A program made the position numbers and the translations under genes. Shown piece by piece: positions 14,094-22,351 of a stretch of DNA of 22,873 nucleotides (position 1 is the first letter of the stretch; each line of letters opens with the position of its first letter). Under the pieces are notes generated by a model. It saw only the letters and a list, made by a program, of their open reading frames with translations, had not been told where the DNA came from and made no database searches. The stretch is from Bacilli bacterium (GTDB lineage: Bacteria; Bacillota_I; Bacilli_A; RF39; UBA660), in NCBI GenBank assembly GCA_016295795.1, contig JAEDKN010000014.1, forward strand, positions 1-22,873. The letters run 5' to 3'.

Positions 14094-14525
14094 CTAATTA
14101 ATTTCCATAGTTTCTGGTTTTTGTGCCATATGAGGATGTTCATTACCAGCATAAACGAATAACTTTTTATACATTGCTCTTCCTAATCTATTATGAGGAA
14201 GCATCCCTTTAACAGCTCTTTCAACCATTTCAACCGGATATTTTTCTTTCATTACTTTAGCTGTTCTTTCTCTTAAACCACCTGGATACATAGAGTGATT
14301 ATAATATTTTTTATCCTCTAATTTGTTTCCAGTTAAAGCAACTTTTTCAGCATTAATTATAATAACGTTATCACCACAATCAATATGAGGTGTGAAAGTA
14401 GCTTTATGTTTCCCACGTAAAACATGGGCAGCCTTAGTAGCAACTCTACCTAGAGGTTTTCCTTCAGCATCAATTACGTACCATTTACGTTCAATTGTTT
14501 CTTTTTTTTGCATATAACTTTTCAT
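14094..14525 (-). CDS. rplM: Ribosomal protein uL13
   Basis: An early-assembling large-subunit protein, 143 residues. It has WYVIDAEGKPLGRVAT, the GKHKATFTPHIDCGDNVIIIN segment, and the KGMLPHNRLGR motif near residues 106-116. AAAAGGAG precedes the ATG. It is first gene of the rplM-rpsI operon and its leader carries the L13-type structure that is thought to bind the excess protein and reduce synthesis. Confidence 0.99.
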   Translation of the reverse strand: MKSYMQKKETIERKWYVIDAEGKPLGRVATKAAHVLRGKHKATFTPHIDCGDNVIIINAEKVALTGNKLEDKKYYNHSMYPGGLRERTAKVMKEKYPVEMVERAVKGMLPHNRLGRAMYKKLFVYAGNEHPHMAQKPETMEIN

Positions 14526-14540
14526 ATTTTTCTCCTTTTA

Positions 14541-14592
14541 CTTAAGTTTAACTTTCCCACGGTTAAACTTATGTGGGGATATCAAATGTACC
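14541..14592 (-). promoter_or_regulatory. L13-leader-like RNA upstream of rplM
   Basis: In the transcript AAGTTTAAC pairs with GTTAAACTT as a 9-bp stem (DNA 14562-14570 and 14544-14552). GTGGG in the loop (14556-14560) can pair with upstream CCCAC (14573-14577) as a pseudoknot. This is the organisation known for Firmicute L13 leaders. It sits between the promoter and the rplM ribosome-binding site. Confidence 0.75.
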
Positions 14593-14599
14593 GATTAAG

Positions 14600-14628
14600 A
14601 TTATACTAAAACATTCCACGTTTGTCAA
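14600..14628 (-). promoter_or_regulatory. Consensus sigma-A promoter of rplM-rpsI
   Basis: TTGACA (14628-14623) and TATAAT (14605-14600) are both perfect hexamers with 17 bp between, the best promoter in the window. It separates the ribosomal pair from truA upstream. Confidence 0.93.
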
Positions 14629-14655
14629 CGAAATTTTAATCTAATAACCTAACTT

Positions 14656-15387
14656 TTAGTACTTAACTTCACTAAGATATAATCCTTCAGATTTAGCGGT
14701 TGTAATAAATTTTCTCTTTTCATAATCATTAAATATTTCCTCAATAATACCAACAGGAAGTTTTCCACTACCTATTTTTATTAAGACTCCAACCATATTT
14801 CTCACCTGATATTTCATGAATCCATTTCCAGTAAAAGATATCTCAATAATATTATCACTCGCTGTTATACTACTTTTAGTTATTTTTCTAACATAATTTG
14901 ATTTAACTGCTTCTTCAGAAACAAATGCTTTAAAGTCATGTTCTCCTAAGAAGGAATTCAATGCATCATTCATCCTTTTTATATCTAATGGTTTATTATA
15001 TTGGTAAATGTAATTTCTAAATATTGGAGAATATTCTCCCACATTAATCTTATAAATATAAGTTTTTTCCACAGCATTATACCTGGCATGAAAGTTTTTA
15101 TCAACAATTTCTGTGGAAATAACATGAATATCATCTGGAAGCAAACTATTTAATGCACACTTAAGTTTATATAATGTAATATCTACTTCTAAATCAAAAT
15201 GTGCAGTTTGCCCTAAGGCGTGCACACCTCTATCAGTTCTTCCGGATGAATATATTCTAGTCTCAGTATGGTTGTTGATATTATACAACGCCTTTTCAAA
15301 TTCTCCTTCTACAGTTCTTTCTTTTGGTTGTTTTTGATATCCTGAAAAATTAGTACCATCATATGAAAATTTTATTAAATATCTCAT
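14656..15387 (-). CDS. truA: tRNA pseudouridine(38-40) synthase TruA
   Basis: Isomerises uridines 38-40 in the anticodon arm of tRNAs. The 243-residue protein has the catalytic Asp52 in SSGRTDRGVHALGQ, the EFEKAL helix near 28-34, the LPDDIHV segment near 83-89 and the FHARYNAVEKTYIY strand, plus the C-terminal GNGFMKYQVRNMVGVLIKIG. All key features are intact. AGGTG precedes the ATG. It is the last gene of the packed ecfA-ecfA-ecfT-truA series, seven bases after the ecfT-like gene, and is well conserved, unlike the three genes before it. Confidence 0.97.
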   Translation of the reverse strand: MRYLIKFSYDGTNFSGYQKQPKERTVEGEFEKALYNINNHTETRIYSSGRTDRGVHALGQTAHFDLEVDITLYKLKCALNSLLPDDIHVISTEIVDKNFHARYNAVEKTYIYKINVGEYSPIFRNYIYQYNKPLDIKRMNDALNSFLGEHDFKAFVSEEAVKSNYVRKITKSSITASDNIIEISFTGNGFMKYQVRNMVGVLIKIGSGKLPVGIIEEIFNDYEKRKFITTAKSEGLYLSEVKY

Positions 15388-15394
15388 AAAACAC

Positions 15395-15973
15395 CTACCT
15401 ACATATAATTGAAATAATAAACAACCCTACAAAACAAAAGAATACAGTGCTATCTATTTTATTCCAATATCCTATATTATATTTAGTTCTTTTCTTATAA
15501 TATCCATAATATTTTAATTTACTAATGCTATCTATATCATTCATATCTTCTAGTGTTTTTTTAGTATTCTGCTTTCTTATATTAAATTTTTTTGACTTAG
15601 TGTTTTCCCTATATTTATCCCTATAGTATATCTTTTTTATTAACTTTTTTCTATTATTGTTAGAATAAAATAATTGTTCCAAAAAAACACGACTTTCTGC
15701 TTTGGTAAAGGATTTCTTTAAAATAAATAGAAATATAAATATCAAAAATAACTTAAATATCCAAATATAATTAATATGTTGAATAGCATAAAAATATATT
15801 AAAAGATTTAATATCGATAAGAAACTGATATTGAAATTATTAGAAAGAACACCAATTAAAAAAGCAATTATGATAAACAAAATATATAGGTAAGCATTGT
15901 CTGCTACAACTATCGAAACCATTATTAACATAAAACAAATCAATTTGTTGAAATAATTAAGCTTATTAAACAT
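15395..15973 (-). CDS. Degenerate EcfT-like transmembrane protein
   Basis: A 192-residue membrane protein in the position of ecfT, the T-component of energy-coupling factor vitamin transporters. It is shorter than the usual 250-270 residues. Hydrophobic helices occupy about residues 9-25, 27-45, 50-67, 70-87 and 174-191. Between them is a very basic, Lys/Tyr/Arg-rich stretch (about 88-172). The two Ala-Arg-Gly coupling motifs expected of EcfT are not visible; the closest remnant is AESRVFLEQ near 93-101. It starts inside the end of the upstream ATPase gene, overlapping by eight bases. The assignment rests on position and topology, not on motif match. It may be eroded or repurposed. Confidence 0.5.
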   Translation of the reverse strand: MFNKLNYFNKLICFMLIMVSIVVADNAYLYILFIIIAFLIGVLSNNFNISFLSILNLLIYFYAIQHINYIWIFKLFLIFIFLFILKKSFTKAESRVFLEQLFYSNNNRKKLIKKIYYRDKYRENTKSKKFNIRKQNTKKTLEDMNDIDSISKLKYYGYYKKRTKYNIGYWNKIDSTVFFCFVGLFIISIICR

Positions 15974-16736
15974 GTTTGTATATGTCCTTTATTATATCTC
16001 TTACATCATAATGATAGAACAACTTAATATTCTTTTTGATTTTTGCCAAATATGTCAACAATGGTAATTTCGGTACATCTATGTTATTATTAATTAAAAT
16101 TTCAACATCTGTTAGAATATCTTTTGTATTTCCTTTTAATAAAACTGTATTGTCTTTAAAAATAATAATCTTGTCACTTATATCATATAAAATATCTATT
16201 TTATCATCAATAATTATTATTTTATTTTTTTGTTTCATTTTATCAATCAAAGATATAATAATTTTCCTATTATTTCTATCGAGATTAGAAAAAACATCTT
16301 TAAGTATAATTGTATCAAAATTAAATAGTGTTTTCAAAAAGAAATAGAACATATATTTTTCGCTTGAAGACAACTGAGAAATTTTCTTATTCAATATGCT
16401 TTTCGCTAGTCCTAAGGATTGCATATATTCTTCAATATATATTTTAAACGACTTATCCTTAATCTTGTTTTTCTTGCAATAAAAATTTATCTCAGATTTA
16501 ACATTAGTGGTAAAAAAATTAACCATTGAGGGATCAACAACAACACTTTTTATCTTTTTTCTTTTAAATCCTAAATATACAATTTCCCCAGAAGTTGGTT
16601 TGATTTTTTTAGTTATTAGGCCCTCAATATACGAAAGATTTTCTCCATATATTGCGTTTAATTCTCCAGATGAAACTTCAAAATTAATGTCCAGTAATTT
16701 CTTTTTATAATTAACATTTTTAAAAATTATTTCCAT
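15966..16736 (-). CDS. Degenerate EcfA2-like ABC ATPase lacking a P-loop
   Basis: A 256-residue ABC ATPase relative in the ecfA2 slot. The start matches (MEIIFKNVNY, VSSGELNAIYGEN) and SGEIVYLG follows, but the Walker A is gone: position 31 onward reads GENLSYIEG with no GK-S/T. The signature is LSSSE (122-126), and the Walker B region is IILKDVFSNLD with Val148 in place of the catalytic Glu. The H-loop His is also missing (IIDDK). ATP hydrolysis is not expected. The frame is fully open and overlaps the upstream gene by 10 bases. Could be a scaffold partner for the other ATPase or a decaying gene. Confidence 0.7.
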   Translation of the reverse strand: MEIIFKNVNYKKKLLDINFEVSSGELNAIYGENLSYIEGLITKKIKPTSGEIVYLGFKRKKIKSVVVDPSMVNFFTTNVKSEINFYCKKNKIKDKSFKIYIEEYMQSLGLAKSILNKKISQLSSSEKYMFYFFLKTLFNFDTIILKDVFSNLDRNNRKIIISLIDKMKQKNKIIIIDDKIDILYDISDKIIIFKDNTVLLKGNTKDILTDVEILINNNIDVPKLPLLTYLAKIKKNIKLFYHYDVRDIIKDIYKHV

Positions 16737-17536
16737 AGCTCTTCAACCATCCCACTTACATCCATTATTACATCATCGACTAAATTATAAAATTTGAGTT
16801 TTAATGACAAATCTATCATCAAAGGAATGTTCATACCTTCTCTTGCCAAAATATTATCATGTTCTAAAATCTGATTCACATTACCCTCTAATTCAACTTT
16901 ATTTTTATTTATAAATATCACCTTGTTGCATAGTAAAATCTTTTCAAGATCATTAGTTGTAAACAAAACAGTTATTCCATACTTATCAATAATCTTTTTT
17001 ATTATTGAAATAATCTCACAATATTCTTGATAACTTATTTCATCGAATATATCATCTAAAAGTAACACTTTTGGTCTATGAATTAATGATGAGGCTAACG
17101 CAACTTTTACTTGTTCAAACTTAGATAATTCCTTTATTTTTTTCTTTCTTATATCATTTATATCAAAAATATCCAAAATTTCTTTTAACCTAATAGTTAT
17201 TTCGTCTTTCGAAAAGCACAAGTTTTCAAGTGGAAACACGAGTTCGCTCATAACATCTTCGCACAAAAACTTATTTCTATCCTTAAAAAACACACTACCA
17301 ATTTGTAGAGAGTATTCTCTTAAAGTTTCTTTTGTTAATGGTATACCATCAATATAAATATTATCTTGACTCCGTAAAATCCCGCATAATATTCTAATTA
17401 GTGTAGTTTTACCACAATTATTTGGACCTATTATACTATTTATTGTATTTTTTTCTATAAAAAATGACAAGTTATCAAATATTAATTTATCGTCGTATGA
17501 ATAATCTAAATTTTTAACACTTAATATTCTTGTCAT
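16727..17536 (-). CDS. EcfA1-like ABC ATPase with several altered motifs
   Basis: A 269-residue ABC ATPase in the ecfA1 position. Walker A is usable (GPNNCGKTT, 37-45). Elsewhere the Q-loop Gln is Phe84 (SVFFKDRNKF), the signature is LSKFEQ at 137-142 rather than LSGGQ, Walker B ends LLLDD with Asp162 where Glu is catalytic, and the H-loop reads TTND (Asn195). ATP binding is likely; hydrolysis is doubtful. AGAGGTGAT precedes the ATG. It is first gene of the run ending in truA; in Bacillus the order ecfA1-ecfA2-ecfT-truA-rplM-rpsI is the same, supporting ECF origin. Confidence 0.75.
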   Translation of the reverse strand: MTRILSVKNLDYSYDDKLIFDNLSFFIEKNTINSIIGPNNCGKTTLIRILCGILRSQDNIYIDGIPLTKETLREYSLQIGSVFFKDRNKFLCEDVMSELVFPLENLCFSKDEITIRLKEILDIFDINDIRKKKIKELSKFEQVKVALASSLIHRPKVLLLDDIFDEISYQEYCEIISIIKKIIDKYGITVLFTTNDLEKILLCNKVIFINKNKVELEGNVNQILEHDNILAREGMNIPLMIDLSLKLKFYNLVDDVIMDVSGMVEELWK

Positions 17537-17559
17537 TTTATCACCTCTTTTGCCTTACT

Positions 17560-17565
17560 ATTATA
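17560..17565 (-). promoter_or_regulatory. Candidate -10 of the ecfA1-like operon
   Basis: TATAAT on the minus strand lies 23 bp before the ATG. The -35 region is weak, so this is tentative. Confidence 0.4.
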
Positions 17566-17614
17566 CTATAAATAACTACAATTTAAAACAAAATAAAAAT
17601 AAAATTTATATACT

Positions 17615-17638
17615 AAAAAAACGGGTAACTCCCGCTTT
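17615..17638 (-). terminator. Terminator of the SDR gene
   Basis: On the minus strand CGGG pairs with CCCG, extended by G-T and A-T pairs to about 7 bp, with a 5-nt loop. A run of seven T follows. It is about 25 bases after the stop codon. Confidence 0.75.
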
Positions 17639-17659
17639 CAAAAATTGTATAAATAATCT

Positions 17660-18412
17660 CTATTTCATTTTTTTATGTTGAATTGTGTATGCTATTCTAG
17701 CAGCTAATTTAGTAGGAGCTAAGCGAGTAAAGAAATTTGTAACTTTCATTTTAAATCCAGGTATAATTATTAACTTTTTATCAAACATCTTTATTAGCGC
17801 ATACTGTGCAACTTCTTTGCTATTCAATGGTTTAACAGAAAACTTAACATTAGCCACATTATTAAAATTCGTATCAACAGGTCCAGGGCACAAGCAAGAC
17901 ACTACTACTTTTGATTTATCTCTTCTTAATTCTTCATAAATTGAAGTTGTAAGTCTTAAAACATAAGATTTTGTAGAATAATAGGTTGCCATTAAAGGCC
18001 CTGGTGCAAAAGCCGCCATAGAAGCGACATTAAGAATATATCCATAATTTCTCTTTTTCATGTCCTTTAAGAACAATTTTGTCAAAACATGAACTGCCTT
18101 TATATTAACATCTATCATTTGAAGTTCTTTAGTTAAATCCGTTTCATCAAATTTTCCAAAGTCACCAAAACCCGCATTATTAATCAAAACATCAATTTTT
18201 TCATTCTTGCAAAGCACATATATTTCTTTTAATTTACTTTCGTTAGAAAGATCAGCAACTATGATCTTAACATTAGCGCCTAATAATTCTTGGACTTTCT
18301 GTAACTTTTCTTTTTCACGTGCTACTAAGATTAGTTCATACCCCTCTTTATTTAATATTTTTGCCATTTCTAATCCAATACCTGAAGAAGCACCTGTAAT
18401 TAAAGCTTTCAT
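17660..18412 (-). CDS. Short-chain dehydrogenase/reductase
   Basis: A 250-residue classical SDR, NAD(P)H-dependent oxidoreductase. The cofactor motif TGASSGIG is at 6-13, NNAG at 78-81, and the catalytic Ser131, Tyr144 and Lys148 lie in VASMAAFAPGPLMATYYSTK (129-148). PGPVDT follows at the usual position. The AREKEKL motif after strand 2 (Arg32) favours NADP. The C-terminal basic stretch (KMKVTNFFTRLAPTKLA) resembles the DltE/YqjQ-like group. The substrate is not deducible. I start at ATG 18412 because GGTGGTGATAGA precedes it; the ORF extends six codons upstream without a better site. Confidence 0.9.
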   Translation of the reverse strand: MKALITGASSGIGLEMAKILNKEGYELILVAREKEKLQKVQELLGANVKIIVADLSNESKLKEIYVLCKNEKIDVLINNAGFGDFGKFDETDLTKELQMIDVNIKAVHVLTKLFLKDMKKRNYGYILNVASMAAFAPGPLMATYYSTKSYVLRLTTSIYEELRRDKSKVVVSCLCPGPVDTNFNNVANVKFSVKPLNSKEVAQYALIKMFDKKLIIIPGFKMKVTNFFTRLAPTKLAARIAYTIQHKKMK

Positions 18413-18452
18413 TCTATCACCACCATACACAATAATAGATACTACTGTTTAA

Positions 18453-18481
18453 GTATATCATAAATAAAACCAATGTTCAAT
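18453..18481 (-). promoter_or_regulatory. Sigma-A promoter of the SDR gene
   Basis: TTGAAC and TGA-TATACT are 17 bp apart on the minus strand, between the upstream terminator and the SDR start. Confidence 0.7.
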
Positions 18482-18484
18482 AAT

Positions 18485-18518
18485 TTGAAAAAACAAAAAC
18501 TTAGCCAAACGCTAAGTT
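18485..18518 (-). terminator. Terminator of the 421-residue protein gene
   Basis: AAACTTAGC and GCTAAGTTT form a perfect 9-bp stem with a 5-nt loop, followed on the minus strand by a long T-rich tail. Confidence 0.85.
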
Positions 18519-18520
18519 TA

Positions 18521-19786
18521 TTATTCATTAATACTTATCCCTTCAAAAAATCTAGTAAATTCATTGTTAGATCCCAAGGATTTATAGTCTACAGCATTTT
18601 CTTTATTAAATGCTGGCATATCTACATCAAAGTAAAGTTTATTATTTGATGTTAAGACTACTTTTTCATTATCAATATTTATATTTACTGAAAAATTCAC
18701 ATCATATTCTTTGTCTTTTATGATTTCCTTTTCTTCATAAACAATTTTACCCATTTCTTCAAATCCTAGAAGTGGAGCTTTTATAGATAGATCTAATGTC
18801 GATGTATTTTCATTTTCCTTTGAATTTCCTTCTAAAGTTATCATACTCATTAAATCAATGTTTATTTTACTCGAATCTTTTTCGCCTATAATCGAAGCTT
18901 TTATATAAGTAACATCATCATAAACAACCTCAAAATCAAGATTTTTACTTTTATATGAATTATCATAATAAGATAACTTAATTGTTCCACCCGAGAATTC
19001 AAGTTCGTGGTTCAAAACTATATTTTTAGAATTAACATATATAGAATACATAAATAGTCTATCAGTTTTCTTGTTGTTTTTAAACATTTCTTCTTTTAAT
19101 TCTTGTTTAATTTGATCTGATGTATTATTTTCGAAAATATACTGTGACAAATATGATAATTTCTTATTATTTTCTAGTTCATCAATAACATAAGAAATAA
19201 TATTATAAGCATCCTCATATGAAACATCCATTGTATACTTAGTTACTTTAACTTTATTTCCTTCTAAAGTTATTTCTGTTTTTTCCTTATCAAAATTGTC
19301 ATTTGATAAATTTTTATCAATAGCTTGTTTAAATATATCAATTATTTCTTCTATTTGATCCTCATTAAATTGATACTGTGAATCACTATCCTCTTCAGAC
19401 GCTTTTAAATAAAATAATTTATCAGAAATTTCCTTTATTTTAAAATATAAAGTATCATCTTCAAAATAAAGTTCTGGAGTTAAAAATTCTTTATTCTCAA
19501 TTTTACTTACTAAAGATGAATAGATTTTATCATTTTCATAATCAAAATAAGAATCTCCACTAACACTAAATGTACCTTCTGTTCCCATATCAAGTAAAGT
19601 CTTGTTAGATATTTTCATCTTTTTATTAAATTCTTCGTTTGCTTCAAGCATTTTAACATTATCTGATAATATTTCAAACATTTTGTTTTTATCAGAAAAA
19701 CCATAATTATATATTAAGTATCCTATTATACAAAAAGATATAATTAATAGTATAATTCCAATAATTCTTCCTATCTTTTTATTCAT
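18521..19786 (-). CDS. Membrane-anchored extracytoplasmic protein of unknown function
   Basis: A 421-residue protein with a basic N-terminus and one membrane anchor (about residues 8-30), followed by a large acidic Lys/Asp/Glu/Asn-rich domain outside the cell. No lipobox is evident. The domain is rich in alternating beta-type segments (e.g. TPELYFEDDTLYFKI, TYIKASIIGEKDSSKINIDL, KVVLTSNNKLYFDVDM), suggesting a beta-sandwich or a lipoprotein-like carrier fold. I do not recognise the family. AGGAGG gives a strong ribosome site. It lies 44 bases after tsaD with no terminator between, so it may be co-transcribed with the t6A genes, though a candidate promoter overlaps the tsaD stop. Confidence 0.85.
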   Translation of the reverse strand: MNKKIGRIIGIILLIISFCIIGYLIYNYGFSDKNKMFEILSDNVKMLEANEEFNKKMKISNKTLLDMGTEGTFSVSGDSYFDYENDKIYSSLVSKIENKEFLTPELYFEDDTLYFKIKEISDKLFYLKASEEDSDSQYQFNEDQIEEIIDIFKQAIDKNLSNDNFDKEKTEITLEGNKVKVTKYTMDVSYEDAYNIISYVIDELENNKKLSYLSQYIFENNTSDQIKQELKEEMFKNNKKTDRLFMYSIYVNSKNIVLNHELEFSGGTIKLSYYDNSYKSKNLDFEVVYDDVTYIKASIIGEKDSSKINIDLMSMITLEGNSKENENTSTLDLSIKAPLLGFEEMGKIVYEEKEIIKDKEYDVNFSVNINIDNEKVVLTSNNKLYFDVDMPAFNKENAVDYKSLGSNNEFTRFFEGISINE

Positions 19787-19805
19787 ATTAAATCCTCCTA
19801 TTATA

Positions 19806-19834
19806 ATAATACGATACTTTTTTCAATTTATCAA
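19806..19834 (-). promoter_or_regulatory. Weak candidate promoter before the 421-residue gene
   Basis: TTGATA and TATTAT are 17 bp apart on the minus strand. Transcription would begin almost at the AGGAGG, leaving a very short leader, so this is tentative. Confidence 0.3.
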
Positions 19835-20835
19835 CTTAATTCAACAGTAGATTTAGCATTTATATCTAATGAAGAAGTATCACCTTTTTTATATGCAAAA
19901 TAACCTGCGGCGCCTATCATAGCTGCATTGTCAGTACAATATTCAATTTTAGGAAAAGTGAATTCAACGCCTTCTTTTTCGCACATTTCTTGTAATTTTT
20001 TTCTAATTCCACTGTTGGCTGCTACTCCACCAGCGATAACAAAGTTTTTCACATTTAAATTTTGAATTGCCTTTTGTGTCTTTTTAGTCAAAATGTTTGA
20101 TACTACATCTTGAAACGCAAACGATAAATCTTCTTTGTTTATAGAATTACCTCGTTGTTTTTCATTATGTGCTAAGTTTATAACAGCACTTTTTAACCCA
20201 CTAAAACTAAAATTATATGAATCATCATTCAATGGTAAAGGTAATTTATAGTTTGGCTTCCCTAAAGTAGCCATTTTATCTATAATGGGTCCTCCAGGAT
20301 AACCAACATCAATAACTCGTGCAACTTTATCATAGCACTCTCCAACAGCATCATCCAATGTACCACCTAAAACTTCAAATGAATATTCTTCTTTTAGATA
20401 AACAAGTTCGGTATGGCCACCACTTATGACTAAAGCTAAAACAGGATATTGCATTTCTTTTTCTAGATTATTTGCATATATATGACCAGCAATATGATGA
20501 ACAGGCACTAATGGTTTGTTGTAGATGAAAGAAAGAGTTTTTGCGGCCTCTAAACCAATTAATAAAGATCCTATAAGCCCTGGTCCATAGGTAACAGCTA
20601 TCGCAGTGATATCCTCCATCTTCATGTTTGCTTTATTTAAACACTCTTCTATTACAATAGTAATATTTCTCACATGATTTCTACTTGCTATTTCTGGTAC
20701 TACTCCACCAAAATTAGTATGAATATCTATTTGTGATAAAACAACATTTGATATTACTTCTTTTCCGTTTTTTACAATAGCACATGATGTTTCGTCACAA
20801 CTAGACTCAATTGCTAATATAAATACTTCTTCCAT
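19831..20835 (-). CDS. tsaD: tRNA t6A37 threonylcarbamoyltransferase TsaD
   Basis: Transfers the threonylcarbamoyl group to A37 of ANN-reading tRNAs, working with TsaB and TsaE. The 334-residue Kae1/Gcp-fold protein shows IESSCDETS (9-17), the metal-binding HxxxH at His114-His118 (VHHIAGHIY), the ISGGHTEL motif and the C-terminal NFVIAGGVAANSGIR and CTDNAAMIGAAG. The start abuts the stop of rimI with no gap. Motifs are all intact. Confidence 0.98.
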   Translation of the reverse strand: MEEVFILAIESSCDETSCAIVKNGKEVISNVVLSQIDIHTNFGGVVPEIASRNHVRNITIVIEECLNKANMKMEDITAIAVTYGPGLIGSLLIGLEAAKTLSFIYNKPLVPVHHIAGHIYANNLEKEMQYPVLALVISGGHTELVYLKEEYSFEVLGGTLDDAVGECYDKVARVIDVGYPGGPIIDKMATLGKPNYKLPLPLNDDSYNFSFSGLKSAVINLAHNEKQRGNSINKEDLSFAFQDVVSNILTKKTQKAIQNLNVKNFVIAGGVAANSGIRKKLQEMCEKEGVEFTFPKIEYCTDNAAMIGAAGYFAYKKGDTSSLDINAKSTVELS

Positions 20836-21267
20836 CTACATCATCTCTTTTTCCATTAAAATTCCATCAACACCAGAATAATATTTTTCTCTTATTGCAA
20901 CCGGTACAAATCCATATTTTTTATATAGATTTATAGCTACCAAATTTTCTTTGTTGACCTCAAGCGTTATATTTTTTATATTGGACAATTTAGCTCTATT
21001 AATAAGTTCCTGAATCAAATAAGACCCTATTTTATTGCCACGATAATTATAAAGTACATATAAATTAGATATTTCATATCTATCAAATATATCCTCATAA
21101 CTTAAATATCCAACTATTTTATCACCTAATACATAGACCATATAATTAATATATGGATTATCTTTGAACTCTTTGGAAATGTTTAATCTTTTCCCGGTTT
21201 CATTGAAATATGTATCATTAAAATTATTGAATAACTCAATATTTTCTAAACCTATATCAATTATCAC
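20836..21267 (-). CDS. rimI: RimI-type ribosomal protein/GNAT N-acetyltransferase
   Basis: A 143-residue GNAT-fold acetyltransferase. The acetyl-CoA loop is NYRGNKIGSYLI near 74-85, and the C-terminal segment EVNKENLVAINLYKKYGFVPVAIR (positions 103-126) is RimI-like. The start is GTG inside the end of tsaB, overlapping by 11 bases. The tsaB-rimI-tsaD neighbourhood is shared with Bacillus. The protein is assigned to RimI from context and fold; it could acetylate another N-terminus. Confidence 0.87.
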   Translation of the reverse strand: MIIDIGLENIELFNNFNDTYFNETGKRLNISKEFKDNPYINYMVYVLGDKIVGYLSYEDIFDRYEISNLYVLYNYRGNKIGSYLIQELINRAKLSNIKNITLEVNKENLVAINLYKKYGFVPVAIREKYYSGVDGILMEKEMM

Positions 21268-21886
21268 TTTGCTTTTCCTCAGCTTCTGTTAATTTCAAAT
21301 AATTGGCATCTAATAAATGAGGGTTAACACATTCTCGTGAAGAAAATATTTTTACTATTTTTAATATATCCGGATCGTATTTTTCATGTGGAAATTCAAA
21401 ATCATCATTTGAAACAAATATAAAATTATCTCCCAATGATTTAACTGCAACCTTTAGTGCATCTAGTTTAATATATTGTCCTTTTAATATAGAATTATAG
21501 TTGCTATCAAAAATAGAAGAATAAACATAATTTCTTCTAGCATCAATTATTGGCACCTTAAAGTCAACTTTTGACTTTGAAGATACAGCCATAGCTTCTA
21601 AACTTGATATAGCAATAACTGGAATATTTAAACACCAAGCATACGTTTTCGCAATTGTTATACCTATTCTTACGCCAGTAAATGAACCAGGACCGTTTAC
21701 AACAATGATCTTTTCTATTGAATTAGGCAAAATATTATTTTTATGAAACATCTCTTCGATTTTAAATAATGCCTGAGTAGATAAATTCTGATTTAGTTCC
21801 TCTTTTATTTCATCTAAAAGAACATTATTATCTATTAAGGCAGAATATAAAAAACTAGATGAAGTATCTAGATATAAAATTCTCAT
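21257..21886 (-). CDS. tsaB: t6A synthesis protein TsaB
   Basis: A TsaD-paralogous scaffold of the t6A complex. In the 209-residue product the N-terminal strand ILYLDTSS and the GPGSFTGVRIG motif (around residues 65-75) are diagnostic. The short ASKHA fold is without the HxxxH metal site of TsaD. The ATG at 21886 overlaps the tsaE stop by four bases (ATGA). GTGGAG lies upstream as ribosome site, so I prefer this over the 21901 start. Confidence 0.95.
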   Translation of the reverse strand: MRILYLDTSSSFLYSALIDNNVLLDEIKEELNQNLSTQALFKIEEMFHKNNILPNSIEKIIVVNGPGSFTGVRIGITIAKTYAWCLNIPVIAISSLEAMAVSSKSKVDFKVPIIDARRNYVYSSIFDSNYNSILKGQYIKLDALKVAVKSLGDNFIFVSNDDFEFPHEKYDPDILKIVKIFSSRECVNPHLLDANYLKLTEAEEKQSDN

Positions 21887-22335
21887 AAAATGGCTCCACA
21901 AATATCTTCATAACTTCTTCCGTGTGGAATAAAAGTTAATGTTCTAGTATTTTCATCTAGTACTTTAATTTTTATGTCCAATCTCTCTTCTGGTAAATAG
22001 TCCTTAATCATATCTGACCATTCAATTATAGTAATACCACCTTTTTTAAAATAATCATCGATTCCTAGATCATCCACCTTACCATCCAATCTATATACAT
22101 CCATATGGAAAAGTGGAAGTTCACCACTATTATACTCTTTAATTATATTAAAAGTTGGAGACGTAACTGTTTCCTCTATACCAAGAGCTTGTGCAAAACC
22201 TTTAGTAAAAATAGTTTTGCCGCTACCTAAATCTCCCTCAAGACATATAACCATATTAGGGAATTTTTCAGACTCTAGATTTTGTGCAACTTCAATTGTT
22301 TCTTTTTCACTGTAAGTAGTAATTTTATTCTCCAT
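21883..22335 (-). CDS. tsaE: t6A synthesis ATPase TsaE
   Basis: The P-loop ATPase that regenerates the TsaB-TsaD complex. The 150-residue sequence has Walker A GDLGSGKT at 34-41, TSPTFNIIKEY near 58-68, HMDVYRL near 77-83 and the IIEWSD motif near 105-110. ATG 22335 is used because GGTGAT lies just before it; a GTG at 22347 overlaps that site. It is first gene of tsaE-tsaB-rimI-tsaD. Confidence 0.96.
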   Translation of the reverse strand: MENKITTYSEKETIEVAQNLESEKFPNMVICLEGDLGSGKTIFTKGFAQALGIEETVTSPTFNIIKEYNSGELPLFHMDVYRLDGKVDDLGIDDYFKKGGITIIEWSDMIKDYLPEERLDIKIKVLDENTRTLTFIPHGRSYEDICGAIL

Positions 22336-22351
22336 TTCTATCACCACACCT

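Noticed and set aside
16036..16347. Plus-strand open frame inside the EcfA2-like gene
   Set aside because: Antisense shadow; hydrophobic composition follows from AT-rich complementary codons. The minus frame keeps ABC-type order (SGEI, signature, D-loop).
15966..16736. EcfA2-like gene as a frameshifted pseudogene
   Set aside because: The frame is uninterrupted and overlaps both neighbours in the usual way, and the order of recognisable segments is right. Motif loss by substitution, not truncation, so I keep it as a CDS.
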